Of a stretch of 64,000 nucleotides of DNA, positions 8,703 to 17,565 are shown in pieces. The position numbers and the translations under genes were made by a program. This DNA comes from Mucilaginibacter sp. KACC 22773 (GTDB lineage: Bacteria > Bacteroidota > Bacteroidia > Sphingobacteriales > Sphingobacteriaceae): the NCBI RefSeq assembly GCF_028736215.1, contig NZ_CP117883.1, positions 2,542,001 to 2,606,000 of the forward strand, read 5' to 3'. The notes under the pieces are model-generated. The model was not told where the DNA came from, searched no databases, and saw only the letters and a program-made list of their open reading frames with translations. The stretch's first letter is position 1; each line of letters begins with the position of its first letter.

Positions 8703-9289
8703 TATTTATGCCTGTTTTCCAGGTTTTTAGCTATCGTTTCCAACGTCAGTCCCTTTTCGCGAAGCAAAACCAACAAGTGAAAAACCAGATCGGACGATTC
8801 ATTAATCAAGTCAGTTTCCGTTTCGGCCAAAGCGGCTATAACGGTTTCAACGCCTTCTTCACCAACCTTTTGAGCTATTTTGTTGAGTCCCTTATTCCGC
8901 AGCTTGTTTACGTACGATCCTTCTACCGGATTTTCGTATCTATCGGCAATAATATTTTCCAACTCCAAAATAAAGTTTTGATTATAGCCGGTGTTAAAAC
9001 AACTGCGCGAGCCGGTATGGCAGGTAGGGCCATCAGCTTTAACTTTAATCAGCAAAGTATCATTATCGCAATCAATGCTGATGTTTTTTACATGCAAAAA
9101 ATTACTGCTGGTTTCGCCCTTGGTCCACAAGCGGTCTTTTGAGCGGGAGAAAAATGTAACTATATTTTCCTGTACGGTTTTATCATAAGCCTCCTGGTTC
9201 ATGTAGCCCAGCATCAGCACCTCTAAGGTTTGCTCGTCCTGTATAATAACCGGTACTAAACCGTCTGTTTTGTTGAAATCTATATTCAT
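8702..9289 (-). CDS. hisIE: Phosphoribosyl-AMP cyclohydrolase / phosphoribosyl-ATP pyrophosphatase HisIE
   Basis: Bifunctional enzyme for the second and third steps of histidine synthesis. An upstream TTG-type extension to 9343 runs into repeated spacer sequence; ATG 9289 ([10 protein letters not shown]) is the natural start, giving 195 aa. The N-terminal cyclohydrolase has the Zn/Mg ligand blocks around CDNDTLL and [12 protein letters not shown] (about 80-100). The C-terminal pyrophosphatase has the NEESSDL-like block ([15 protein letters not shown]) near 165-180. It is the last his gene of the operon, separated from hisF by the structured spacer element. Confidence 0.95.
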   Translation of the reverse strand: MNIDFNKTDGLVPVIIQDEQTLEVLMLGYMNQEAYDKTVQENIVTFFSRSKDRLWTKGETSSNFLHVKNISIDCDNDTLLIKVKADGPTCHTGSRSCFNTGYNQNFILELENIIADRYENPVEGSYVNKLRNKGLNKIAQKVGEEGVETVIAALAETETDLINESSDLVFHLLVLLREKGLTLETIAKNLENRHK

Positions 9290-9646
9290 TGTATCTGTTG
9301 TTCTGGTTCCTGCTCCAGGGTGCCAGGTTCGTGTTATATTCAATCAAATTCCCCTCTTGAGAGGGGGCGTGTGAGTCCTGAGCGCTGGCAGGGGTGTGCT
9401 TTACACCATGCATCTACGTCTCTCCCGCTGGCCTGTGTCCTCACAGGCAGCTACCTCACGTGTGAGTGTAAGGGCGTTACCTTTGGCCCGGGCTTTACGC
9501 TCATACCGCACAGGCCTTAATCACGGGCCGGTATCCGCTGCAATCCCTAACGCGGGTAGAAGAGTTATTGCCGGTTGCCAGGTTCGTGGTTCGGGTAAAA
9601 CGCTTGTTTTAAAACTAACAACGCCCGAGCCTCGAACCTCGCCACC
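9290..9646. other. Spacer hisF-hisIE holding a folded, GC-rich element
   Basis: No gene was accepted in this 357-bp gap. It looks clearly richer in G and C than its neighbours. A 13-bp word TGCCAGGTTCGTG occurs at both edges (9321-9333 and 9576-9588) in direct orientation. Between them lies a set of hairpins described as a separate feature. Reading frames crossing it are open on both strands, but they have no start signals and no protein-like character. Confidence 0.6.
9351..9554 (-). ncRNA. Candidate structured RNA or folded interspersed element
   Basis: On the minus strand an outer helix GCGTTA (9554-9549) pairs with TAACGC (9479-9474). Inside it ATACC (9534-9530) pairs with GGTAT (9507-9503), enclosing GGCC/GGCC, and a GCCCGGGC palindrome follows. 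Downstream come CTCAC/GTGAG, a perfect 7-bp GCCTGTG-AGGA-CACAGGC hairpin (9448-9431) and CCCCTC-TCAA-GAGGGG (9366-9351). The layout resembles short structured intergenic elements common in Bacteroidota. I cannot match it to a named RNA family with certainty. It would be transcribed inside the his mRNA. Confidence 0.45.
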
Positions 9647-10402
9647 CTATATCCTCACCTCTATATTATTGCTCTTCAATACCGCTTTCAAATCCGGAAT
9701 CAATATCTCGCCATAGTGAAATACCGACGCTGCTAAAGCTGCATCAATATTTGTTTTTTCAAATACGTCAACAAAGTGCTGTACCGAACCTGCCCCGCCC
9801 GAGGCTATTACAGGGATGTGTACCGCATCGTTCACAATTTTTAATAGCTTGTTATCAAAACCAGCTTTTGTACCATCATGATCCATTGATGTAAGCAAAA
9901 TTTCGCCTGCACCACGGCTTTCGGCTTCCATGATCCACTCTAACGTTTCGCGTTCAGTAGGTAATCTGCCGCCATTCAGGTGTACAATATTTTTGCCGGC
10001 AATGCTGCGGGTATCTACCGCAATTACAACAAACTGAACGCCAAATGCTTTGGCCAACTCATCAATTAAAGCCGGATTACGTACCGCTGCCGAGTTGATC
10101 GAGATCTTATCTGCACCGGCGTTTAAAAGTGCATCGGCATCGGCAATTTCGTTAATACCGCCACCAATGGTGAATGGGATATTTATTTGCCTGGCCACAG
10201 CCTTTACCAGGTCCACCATGGTTTTGCGGCGCTCAACTGTTGCGGTAATATCCAGGAATACCAGTTCGTCAGCACCCTGCCTCGAGTAGTTCCAGGCCAG
10301 CTCAACCGGGTCGCCCGCGTCGCGCAGGTCAACAAAGTTTACGCCTTTTACGGTGCGACCGTCTTTAACGTCTAAACAAGGGATAATTCTTTTCGAAAGC
10401 AT
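9647..10402 (-). CDS. hisF: Imidazole glycerol phosphate synthase, cyclase subunit HisF
   Basis: (beta/alpha)8-barrel subunit, 251 aa from ATG 10402. The longer frame upstream is the translated flank of a repeat element and is rejected. Catalytic Asp11 (PCLDVKDG) and Asp130 (VIAVD) are both present, as are the phosphate-binding GGG (80-82) and ASGGAGS blocks. With HisH it converts PRFAR and glutamine-derived ammonia to imidazole glycerol phosphate and AICAR. It lies between hisA and hisIE in the operon, with 128 bp of spacer on the hisA side. Confidence 0.97.
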   Translation of the reverse strand: MLSKRIIPCLDVKDGRTVKGVNFVDLRDAGDPVELAWNYSRQGADELVFLDITATVERRKTMVDLVKAVARQINIPFTIGGGINEIADADALLNAGADKISINSAAVRNPALIDELAKAFGVQFVVIAVDTRSIAGKNIVHLNGGRLPTERETLEWIMEAESRGAGEILLTSMDHDGTKAGFDNKLLKIVNDAVHIPVIASGGAGSVQHFVDVFEKTNIDAALAASVFHYGEILIPDLKAVLKSNNIEVRI

Positions 10403-10418
10403 AAGCTTTTTAGATATG

Positions 10419-10501
10419 TCATTGCGAGGAACGAAGCAATCGCGAACTTTGCTTATTCGCTTTGCATGCCACGAGATTGCCACGCTATCGCTCGCAATGA
10501 C
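10419..10501. repeat. CATTGCGAG inverted repeat, copy 1
   Basis: Arms GTCATTGCGAG (10419-10429) and CTCGCAATGAC (10491-10501) are exact complements, with further partial pairing around GAAGCAATC and GATTGCC. A second, better preserved copy is at 20373-20448. Elements with this GTCATTGCGAGG...GAAGCAATC wording are dispersed in many bacterial genomes. This copy sits inside the his operon between hisA and hisF. Confidence 0.85.
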
Positions 10502-10530
10502 AAATGTTTTATTTTATATTGAGGGGTGAA

Positions 10531-11280
10531 CTATATTGATATAAGGGCCTCTAAATTCCAGTTTTTTACATCTTCGATAGTTACCCTGTTCTCATAGATC
10601 GCTTTACCTACAACTACCGATTCTACCTTCAAACGGCTCAGTTTCTCTACGTCATCCATCGAGCTTACACCTCCGGATGCTATCAGTTTAATGAAAGGCG
10701 AATGGTCGAGCAGTTTTTCATAAAGCTCAATACCCGCGCCGCCCAGTTTGCCATCTTTGTTGATATCGGTACATAAAAAACGGAAAAAGCCTAAAGCAAG
10801 GCATTTATCAACATAATCCATTAATTTAATTGGCGAGCTTTCCATCCAGCCTGAGTATTTGATCACTTCGTCCAACACATCTATTGCGATAACCACCTGG
10901 TCGGAACACTTGTCGCGGCCGCAAATCTCTTTACCTAATTGGGGCAAAAATTCGGGGTTGGTTAAGGCCTGTGTGCCTACAATAACACGGTGAACGCCCG
11001 AGTCAATCAACTCTTTTACTTTTTCGATGCTGCGGATACCGCCACCGTATTGCACCTTCATGTCGGTTTTACGGATCACATCAAACAGGTATTGCTGGTT
11101 GCTGAAATCGTTTTTAGCGCCGTTCAGGTCAATAATATGGATAAAGTTGGTGCCATTGCTTTGGTAGCGCTCAATCATTTCTTCGAGCGTTACATCATAT
11201 TCTGTTACCTGTTGGTAATCACCCTCACGTAGCCTAACTACTTTTTTATTCAGAATATCGATAGCGGGAATTATGTACAT
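10531..11280 (-). CDS. hisA: ProFAR isomerase HisA
   Basis: (beta/alpha)8-barrel isomerase, 249 aa, catalysing the Amadori rearrangement of ProFAR to PRFAR (fourth step). Asp8 in PAIDI and Asp134 in VIAIDVL are the expected acid/base pair, and the YGGGIRS (78-84) and ASGGVSS phosphate-binding loops are intact. It starts 5 bp behind the hisH stop codon, so translation is probably coupled. Confidence 0.97.
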   Translation of the reverse strand: MYIIPAIDILNKKVVRLREGDYQQVTEYDVTLEEMIERYQSNGTNFIHIIDLNGAKNDFSNQQYLFDVIRKTDMKVQYGGGIRSIEKVKELIDSGVHRVIVGTQALTNPEFLPQLGKEICGRDKCSDQVVIAIDVLDEVIKYSGWMESSPIKLMDYVDKCLALGFFRFLCTDINKDGKLGGAGIELYEKLLDHSPFIKLIASGGVSSMDDVEKLSRLKVESVVVGKAIYENRVTIEDVKNWNLEALISI

Positions 11281-11285
11281 GTCTT

Positions 11286-11876
11286 TTATATTTTTGAAAA
11301 GTTTGTTAAAAGTGTTTCGCCGTACACTCCCGATTTTTCGGGGTGAAATTGTACGCCATAAAAATTATCCCGCCAAATTGATGCCGAAAATTCATTGTTA
11401 TAATTGGCCGATAGTAAAGTGTACGCTTTATCATACTCAATAAAGTATGAATGTACAAAGTAAAAATGTGATCCTGACGGTATATTTTCAAATAATGGGT
11501 TTTCCTTTTCGGGATAAACCTGGTTCCAGCCGGTATGCGGTACCTTGTATAAATTGCTGTCCTTAAACCTTAAAGTTTTAATAGGGAACAGGCCAAGCAG
11601 GGTAGAGTCACCTTCTTCGGAGTAGGAGGTGAGTAACTGCATCCCCACACAAATGCCCAAAGTGGGCTTTTTTAGGGCTTTAATCGTGGGAACTAATCCT
11701 GTCGACTCCAATTTGCTCATGGCTGCGCCCGCATGTCCAACACCAGGGATGATATATCGGTCGTACTTATCAAAATCTTCTTCGCTATTGATCATGCCGT
11801 AAGGTATGCTCAACCGCTCCAACGCCGCTGTAAGCGAAAAAATATTACCGGCGCCGTATCTTATTATACCAATCAT
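11286..11876 (-). CDS. hisH: Imidazole glycerol phosphate synthase, glutaminase subunit HisH
   Basis: Class I glutamine amidotransferase, 196 aa, supplying ammonia to HisF. The catalytic triad is visible: Cys76 in LGICVGMQ, His178 and Glu180 in VQFHPEKSG. It lies 5 bp upstream of hisA and 87 bp downstream of hisB. The hisB-hisH spacer repeats TTTGCAGT-type words in both orientations. Confidence 0.97.
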   Translation of the reverse strand: MIGIIRYGAGNIFSLTAALERLSIPYGMINSEEDFDKYDRYIIPGVGHAGAAMSKLESTGLVPTIKALKKPTLGICVGMQLLTSYSEEGDSTLLGLFPIKTLRFKDSNLYKVPHTGWNQVYPEKENPLFENIPSGSHFYFVHSYFIEYDKAYTLLSANYNNEFSASIWRDNFYGVQFHPEKSGVYGETLLTNFSKI

Positions 11877-11963
11877 TTAGTTTGCAGTTATTAGTTTGCA
11901 TTGAGCTGCAGTTTTAATTGACAATGCTTTTTCACTGCCTACTGAAAACTGCCTGCTGCCAAC

Positions 11964-13106
11964 TTAAAGTAATCCTTTGGTCGATGGTAAAACCATCTTA
12001 TTTACATCACGTTTAACGGCCATTTTTATTGCCTTCGCAAAGGCTTTAAATATAGCTTCTATTTTATGATGTTCGTTCTGTCCTTCGGCTTTTATATTCA
12101 AATTGCATTTTGCCGCGTCGCTAAATGATTTGAAGAAATGGTAAAACATTTCGGTGGGCACATCTCCAACTTTTTCGCGTTTAAATTCGGCATCCCAAAC
12201 TATCCAGTTACGGCCGCCAAAATCAATAGCTGCCTGCGCCAGGCAATCGTCCATAGGCAGGCAAAAACCATAGCGTTCAATACCCATTTTGTTGCCTAAA
12301 GCAGTGGCGAAAATCTCGCCTAAAGCGATGCCCGTATCTTCAACAGTGTGGTGTTCATCAATATGCAGATCGCCTTTGGCAATCACTTCCAGGTCGATGC
12401 TGCCATGGCGGGCAATCTGATCCAGCATGTGGTCAAAAAAATGCAGGCCGGTTGATACTTTGGCTTCGCCGGTACCATCCAGGTTTATTTTGATGTAGAT
12501 ATCAGTTTCTTTGGTGCTGCGGCGGTGCTCAACCACGCGTTCTCCCAGTTTCAGAAATTCGTAGATTTTTTGCCAGTCGGTAGTTTCCAATGCGATGGTA
12601 TCGCCAATATGATCTGCTTCGGTAAATTCGCCACCACCTAAGTTAGATTGGTTATTTAACCAGATTGCTTTGGCACCCAGGTTTTTAGCAAGCAGCACAT
12701 CGTTTTTCCTATCGCCGATGGTGAAAGAATTTTTAAGGTCGTATTTCTCTGTGTTAAGGTATTGCGTAAGCAAGGCAGTTCCCGGTTTACGGGTAGGGGC
12801 TTTGTCGGCCGCAAAGGTGCGGTCGATAATTTGGTTGGCAAACTTTACGCCCTCGCTTTCAAATGTTTTGAGGATAAAGTTATGCACCGGCCAAAAAGTA
12901 TCTTCGGGATAAACGGCGGTACCTAAACCATCCTGGTTGGTAACCATTACCAGTTCAAAATCAAGTTCTTTGGCTATTTTGGGCAGGTAAGTTAACGCCC
13001 CGGGGTAAAAAGTAAGTTTTTCGAACGAATCGATTTGCTCGTCCGGCGTTTCGTTAATCATGGTACCATCACGATCAACAAAGAGTATTTTTTTTGATTT
13101 ATCCAT
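11964..13106 (-). CDS. hisB: Bifunctional histidinol-phosphatase / imidazoleglycerol-phosphate dehydratase HisB
   Basis: Fusion enzyme of 380 aa for two non-consecutive steps. The N-terminal HAD phosphatase (about 1-165) has the DxDGT nucleophile motif at Asp11/Asp13 and the GDRKND block. The C-terminal dehydratase (about 190-380) shows the [13 protein letters not shown] and [11 protein letters not shown] metal-binding motifs and a second HEHH-like EHHKIEA. The start codon overlaps the end of the upstream unknown ORF by 8 nt, so hisB is probably translated by coupling to that gene. Confidence 0.97.
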   Translation of the reverse strand: MDKSKKILFVDRDGTMINETPDEQIDSFEKLTFYPGALTYLPKIAKELDFELVMVTNQDGLGTAVYPEDTFWPVHNFILKTFESEGVKFANQIIDRTFAADKAPTRKPGTALLTQYLNTEKYDLKNSFTIGDRKNDVLLAKNLGAKAIWLNNQSNLGGGEFTEADHIGDTIALETTDWQKIYEFLKLGERVVEHRRSTKETDIYIKINLDGTGEAKVSTGLHFFDHMLDQIARHGSIDLEVIAKGDLHIDEHHTVEDTGIALGEIFATALGNKMGIERYGFCLPMDDCLAQAAIDFGGRNWIVWDAEFKREKVGDVPTEMFYHFFKSFSDAAKCNLNIKAEGQNEHHKIEAIFKAFAKAIKMAVKRDVNKMVLPSTKGLL

Positions 13107-14394
13107 TTAAGATATCTTTTATGTTGAATTCCATACTTCGGAGTTTATTTTTTAAATAAACATCGGCCGTAATTGAATTGCTGGATTTAACTTTAATTTG
13201 GCTGCCACTTAGCGTGATCTTCTGCAGCCAAAGGTATATTTGGGAGTTTTCTGCTTTGCCTATTTGTACCTTTCCCGATTTGCCCGAGGTTTTATCTAAT
13301 ACCGTAAAATAAATAGGGCTCTCTTCTTCCATGCTACGGGAAAAATAGCTGACTATTAATTTGTATCGTTTATTTTCAATCACTTCATATACTAATTCCG
13401 TATCCAGGCCCTTTTGTTTTATCTCTTGTATAGTACTTTCAATGATCTCGCTGTCAAGTTTATCGATGTGAGCAATATCCCTTAAGCCATTTACAATAAC
13501 ATCGAATACAGTCAGTTCTTTTTCAGCGTCACTTTGCTGTAAGTACCTATCATAGTCTATCACTGAAAGGCCATTTATATACCAATGATCAAGAGTAAAT
13601 GATCGCTCCAGGCATACATCCATCGTGTTGCAAACCTGGATATATAAATGGTGATACACAGGGCATAACAAATTTTTACTTCTTAAAATGTTCAAAAAGA
13701 TCTCGCAATACTGATATGCATATGGGTAAAGAGCTTTTGCTCCCAAATCGAAATCATATACCCTGAAATCCCTAATCCTTTTGTCTTTAACCTTATTTGA
13801 TCTCGATCTTTCCTCTCTTAAATCAATTGCGTGCTTTAAGGTATCCGCTTTGGATTTTGCTGCAAGTTTAATATTTTCTGATTCAAGAAAATCAGTGCTG
13901 ATTTGACTTTTTAATAAGAGTAATACATTTTTAAATGTCTCAAAATCAAAAAGGTCGTCTTTTTTTAGCTTTGATTTAACAATTGATCCCGCTTCAAGAT
14001 ATTTGTCAATCAACACGTGTGCTAAATCAATTTCAGATAGGTTTTTATATTGGTTGTCAACCTCAAACTGATGTTCATATTTTTTTTGATCGGCCTTATC
14101 TAAATGCTCGGAAAACTCAAACGCTTTTAAACTAACATCGATCTTTTTATAACGTCTGTTTAAAAAGGAAGATGGAAGAGTTTCGAACACTTTTTTAAAA
14201 TCATTCTCAATTCCAACAACACCAGGCAAAACATATAGTGGGGAATAAAAGAATGTTAACCAAAATTCATTGAACGAAGATGCGAACCCAGAACTATCCA
14301 ATCTGTTTTGGATGATCGCAACAAGATATTCGAGGTTTCCTTTTAATCCTCCTCCATATCGTCCAGCTGTACTTGGCATTAAATAAATCTTCAT
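13099..14394 (-). CDS. Unknown 431-aa protein encoded inside the his operon
   Basis: I do not recognise this protein. It is soluble-looking, with no signal peptide or membrane helix. The middle is rich in Lys/Asp/Glu helices, and Tyr/Cys/His cluster near residues 220-265 ([22 protein letters not shown]). The C-terminal third looks beta-rich. The gene appears richer in A and T than the his genes around it, as judged by eye. It starts 4 nt after the hisC stop and overlaps hisB by 8 nt, so it is fully integrated in the transcript. No histidine-pathway role is known for such a protein; it may be an acquired cargo gene. The intact long frame supports that it is real. Confidence 0.75.
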   Translation of the reverse strand: MKIYLMPSTAGRYGGGLKGNLEYLVAIIQNRLDSSGFASSFNEFWLTFFYSPLYVLPGVVGIENDFKKVFETLPSSFLNRRYKKIDVSLKAFEFSEHLDKADQKKYEHQFEVDNQYKNLSEIDLAHVLIDKYLEAGSIVKSKLKKDDLFDFETFKNVLLLLKSQISTDFLESENIKLAAKSKADTLKHAIDLREERSRSNKVKDKRIRDFRVYDFDLGAKALYPYAYQYCEIFLNILRSKNLLCPVYHHLYIQVCNTMDVCLERSFTLDHWYINGLSVIDYDRYLQQSDAEKELTVFDVIVNGLRDIAHIDKLDSEIIESTIQEIKQKGLDTELVYEVIENKRYKLIVSYFSRSMEEESPIYFTVLDKTSGKSGKVQIGKAENSQIYLWLQKITLSGSQIKVKSSNSITADVYLKNKLRSMEFNIKDILNG

Positions 14395-14398
14395 TCAA

Positions 14399-15457
14399 TT
14401 AAAGTAACGAGGGGCCAAAATTCTGTAGGGTGTCCAATAATATGGTGTTTTCTTCGGGGGTGCCCACGGTAATGCGTAAGCTGCCCTCGCACAAATCAAT
14501 TTTTGAGCGGTTGCGTACGATGATGCCTTTACCCACTAAAAATTTATAAATACCGTTGGCATCAGTAGTTTTCACCAAAATGAAGTTGGCATCTGATGGA
14601 TAAATATCTACCACAAAATCAAATTCCTTTAAAGCGAGTACCAGCCTGTCGCGTTGTAAAAGGGTTTCTTTTATCCAGCCATTTACCTGGTCAACGTTTG
14701 CCAGGGCTTCTAATGCCAGTTGCTGCGATGACTCGTTAACGTTGTAAGGTGGTTTAACTTTATTCATCACCTCGATAATCTCTTCGCTGGCAAAGGCCAT
14801 CCCAACACGAAGGCCAGCCAGGCCCCATGCTTTGGATAAGGTTTGCATCACCACTAAATTGGCATATTCGGTAAGTTCCTGAATAAAAGTTTTTTGACGG
14901 CTGAAATTGATGTAGGCTTCATCAACCACTACAATACCATTAAAGTTTGCCAGCAATGTTTCAACATCCGCGCGGTTAATGGAATTGCCCGTTGGGTTAT
15001 TTGGCGAACATATAAATATCAGTTTGGTATGCTCGTCGATAGCTTCGGCAATGCCTTCTAAGTTCAGCTGATAATCTTCGGTCAGCAAAACCTTGCGGGC
15101 CTCCACATCATTGATGTTGGCCGATACCTCGTACATACCATACGTAGGGGGCACCAGGATCACGTTATCAACACCTGGGTTGCAAAAGCTGCGGAAAAGG
15201 ATATCGATAGCTTCATCGCTGCCGTTTCCTATAAATATGTTACGCGCAGGTACGCCCTTGATCTCGCTTAAACGCATTTTAATGGCGTATTGCATAGGAT
15301 CAGGGTAGCGGTTAAATTGCTTTGCTAATGGTGAACCGTAGGCATTTTCATTGGCATCTAAAAAAACACTGGCTTCGCCCTGGTACTCATCACGTGCCGA
15401 TGAATAGGGGACAAGCCGCTTAATATTTTCTCTTAGTATATTATTGATGTTGTACAT
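14399..15457 (-). CDS. hisC: Histidinol-phosphate aminotransferase HisC
   Basis: PLP-dependent aminotransferase (fold type I), 352 aa, converting imidazole acetol phosphate and glutamate to histidinol phosphate. The PLP Lys is Lys209 in QTLSKAWG. The SPNNPTGN block (151-158), VVDEAY (177-182) and the NENAYG substrate block (36-41) are conserved. The start lies 1 bp behind the inserted lipoprotein gene and the stop 4 bp before the unknown ORF, so it is embedded in a tight gene string. Confidence 0.97.
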   Translation of the reverse strand: MYNINNILRENIKRLVPYSSARDEYQGEASVFLDANENAYGSPLAKQFNRYPDPMQYAIKMRLSEIKGVPARNIFIGNGSDEAIDILFRSFCNPGVDNVILVPPTYGMYEVSANINDVEARKVLLTEDYQLNLEGIAEAIDEHTKLIFICSPNNPTGNSINRADVETLLANFNGIVVVDEAYINFSRQKTFIQELTEYANLVVMQTLSKAWGLAGLRVGMAFASEEIIEVMNKVKPPYNVNESSQQLALEALANVDQVNGWIKETLLQRDRLVLALKEFDFVVDIYPSDANFILVKTTDANGIYKFLVGKGIIVRNRSKIDLCEGSLRITVGTPEENTILLDTLQNFGPSLL

Positions 15458-15458
15458 T

Positions 15459-16187
15459 CTAATTATAAGACTTTAAATCTTTGTCGAACTTTTTTAATTT
15501 GTCATTTCCATCATCAAAGTAGATGGTGTCTTTTTGATCGTAGGGAGCCGCAAAATAACCAGCATCATCGGTTTCTATAAAGTCGTCCTTAATGTATTGA
15601 CTTACAGTTTGTTTTGTTGCGGGGTCATATGCAGCTGCCGAAATTTGGTTGTTGCCGTCTTTGCCTATTTTTTTGATTTGCCAAAAATAGATTTTGCCAT
15701 TAATTACTGATGGTGAAGAAAAATAATCATCTAAACCTGTTGTTAGGCCTGATAGATGTTGCTTGTTTCCGTTCCCTGTAATAACGTAATGGCCTAATGA
15801 ACCGCTAAGTTGTTTCTTGAAGCCACTTTTACTTGAAGCATTTGCCTCAAGTGGCCCGGTACCGGTTACTGTTAAATATAAATAATGGTCGTCGTCAATT
15901 TTTTGAATACCATAGTCCTTGTCAATAGTATCAACAAGTTTGCCATTTTTGGTTATAACGGCATAGGTGGCTTCCATAACAGTCAAGTCTAAAAAGCCAG
16001 TATCTACTACCGTGTAATGCCCGTTGAGTTGGTAAGGCTTAAATACCGGATTTTCGGTTGCTTTTTTTTCAGCACTCATGTCTGTAACAGTTTCTTTTTT
16101 TACAAGAGTATCTGCTGATTCTGTTTTTGAATCAGAATGACATGCGGTAATCAAAATAATCAATGATAAGCAGGCTAAAGGCTTCAT
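15459..16187 (-). CDS. Putative lipoprotein inserted between hisD and hisC
   Basis: A 242-aa exported protein with a lipobox (LIILITAC, Cys16), predicted to be anchored on the outside of a membrane. The mature part begins with a Ser/Glu/Lys-rich linker and then looks like a beta-rich domain with repeated aromatic/Gly patterns (YHYVITGNGNK-like, YFSSPSVINGKIYFW), possibly a propeller-like fold. No named family is recognised. It lies 1 nt from hisD and 1 nt from hisC, so it is expressed with the histidine genes. A lipoprotein has no obvious place in a cytoplasmic pathway, so its job is unexplained. Confidence 0.75.
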   Translation of the reverse strand: MKPLACLSLIILITACHSDSKTESADTLVKKETVTDMSAEKKATENPVFKPYQLNGHYTVVDTGFLDLTVMEATYAVITKNGKLVDTIDKDYGIQKIDDDHYLYLTVTGTGPLEANASSKSGFKKQLSGSLGHYVITGNGNKQHLSGLTTGLDDYFSSPSVINGKIYFWQIKKIGKDGNNQISAAAYDPATKQTVSQYIKDDFIETDDAGYFAAPYDQKDTIYFDDGNDKLKKFDKDLKSYN

Positions 16188-16188
16188 T

Positions 16189-17475
16189 TTAACTGTTACT
16201 TCTTATTGATACCGCATTCCTGTGCGCATGCAATCCTTCCATCTCGGCCAAAATTTCAACAGTGTGGCCAATATTTTGAATTCCCTCGCGGGTGATATGC
16301 TGAAACGTGATTTTTTTTACAAAAGAATCTACTGATACGCCCGAGTAAGCCCTTGCGTAACTGCTGGTTGGCAAAGTATGGTTGGTACCCGATGCATAAT
16401 CTCCGGCGCTCTCTGGCGTTAAATTGCCCAGGAAAACCGAGCCCGCATTAATGATACTTCCGGTTATCTGCTCCCAGCTGTGTGTTGCCAATATTAAGTG
16501 TTCAGGCGCATACCGGTTACTGAAATCCATGGCTTCGGCCAGGCTGGATGTTACTACAATGTAGGAGTTATCCAACGCTAAACCGGCAATTTCGGCCCTT
16601 GGTAATACGGGTAATTGTTTTTCTATTTCTGCCAAAGTCGCTTCCGCAATGGTAGCCGATGTGCAAACCAACACCGATTGACTGTCAATACCATGTTCGG
16701 CCTGCGCCAATAAATCGGCAGCTATATAAGCCGGTACAGCCGTGTCATCTGCAATAACCAATACTTCTGATGGACCTGCCGGCATATCAATGGCCGTAGT
16801 AGTAGTTGACTGAATAAGCGTTTTAGCTTTGGTTACAAACTGGTTGCCGGGGCCAAATATCTTATCAACCTTAGCAATGCTTTCTGTACCGTAAGCCATT
16901 GCTGCTATGGCCTGTGAGCCTCCAACTAAATAAATTTTATCGATGCCTAACAATAACGCCACATAGGCTATAAATGCATTTACCTTGCCGCTTTTTTGCG
17001 GAGGCGAGCAAACAACAATTTCATGGCAGCCTGCAATGCGCGCCGGGATGCCCAGCATTAAAAATGTGCTTGGCAAAACAGCAGATCCGCCGGGGATATA
17101 TAAACCAACTTTTTCAATCGGCCTTAACTCGCGCCAGCATGTAACGCCGGGCATGGTTTCTACCTTATCCTCGGTTTTTAGCTGTGTTTGGTGGAATTTG
17201 TAAATATTGCTGTAAGCGGTTTCCAGGGCATTTTTTTGCTCTGGCGTAATAGCTTCAGCCAGTTCCTCCAACTCGGCCTTATCCAAAAAAAGCTTAGTTA
17301 GCGCTACCTTATCAAACTTTTGGGCATAGTCAATCAGGGCGCTGTCGCCGTGCTGCTGCACGTTGGCAATCACTTCCTCCACAACAGCACGAATCTCATT
17401 TGCCGGGTCAACATTACGCTGAACCAGTTTCTGGATATCTTTTGCAGTAAGTTCTGAATACTTAAATAGTTTCAT
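16189..17475 (-). CDS. hisD: Histidinol dehydrogenase HisD
   Basis: NAD- and Zn-dependent enzyme of 428 aa doing the last two oxidations to histidine. The YIPGGSAVLPS block, the GPGNQFV motif, the QAEHG zinc-ligand segment and the catalytic APEHL segment are all present. It follows hisG across an 89-bp spacer that is almost entirely a long C/G-rich hairpin, and abuts the inserted lipoprotein gene. Confidence 0.97.
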   Translation of the reverse strand: MKLFKYSELTAKDIQKLVQRNVDPANEIRAVVEEVIANVQQHGDSALIDYAQKFDKVALTKLFLDKAELEELAEAITPEQKNALETAYSNIYKFHQTQLKTEDKVETMPGVTCWRELRPIEKVGLYIPGGSAVLPSTFLMLGIPARIAGCHEIVVCSPPQKSGKVNAFIAYVALLLGIDKIYLVGGSQAIAAMAYGTESIAKVDKIFGPGNQFVTKAKTLIQSTTTTAIDMPAGPSEVLVIADDTAVPAYIAADLLAQAEHGIDSQSVLVCTSATIAEATLAEIEKQLPVLPRAEIAGLALDNSYIVVTSSLAEAMDFSNRYAPEHLILATHSWEQITGSIINAGSVFLGNLTPESAGDYASGTNHTLPTSSYARAYSGVSVDSFVKKITFQHITREGIQNIGHTVEILAEMEGLHAHRNAVSIRSNS

Positions 17476-17477
17476 AG

Positions 17478-17565
17478 AGCCCCCTAACCCCCTAAAGGGG
17501 GAATTTAAAAGGTTAATATTTATGTTGCAGCCACTTTCGCTCCCCCTTTAGGGGGCTGGGGGGCT
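17478..17565. repeat. C/G-rich inverted repeat filling the hisG-hisD spacer
   Basis: Two 25-nt arms (17478-17502 and 17541-17565) pair with two mismatches. The core is CCCCCTAAAGGGGG, itself a palindrome. The element spans the whole spacer and touches the hisG stop codon. A similar element lies at 48076-48162. In the his mRNA it would be a stable hairpin without a following T run, so a processing or polarity role is more likely than termination. Confidence 0.8.

Noticed and set aside
9590..9655. tRNA-like GGTTCGAGGC stretch on the minus strand
   Set aside because: Only a T-arm-like word is present; no acceptor or anticodon stem could be built around it.
9396..9716. Open frames of 60-106 codons across the hisF-hisIE spacer
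   Set aside because: They are open because the region is GC-rich; they run through hairpin arms, lack start signals and have no protein-like composition.
10403..10483. N-terminal extension of HisF by 27 residues
   Set aside because: The residues are the translation of the CATTGCGAG palindrome; the conserved HisF start [12 protein letters not shown] is at ATG 10402.
17500..17540. Terminator between hisG and hisD
   Set aside because: The hairpin is strong but is not followed by a T run in the direction of transcription, and hisD-hisIE would otherwise lack a promoter.
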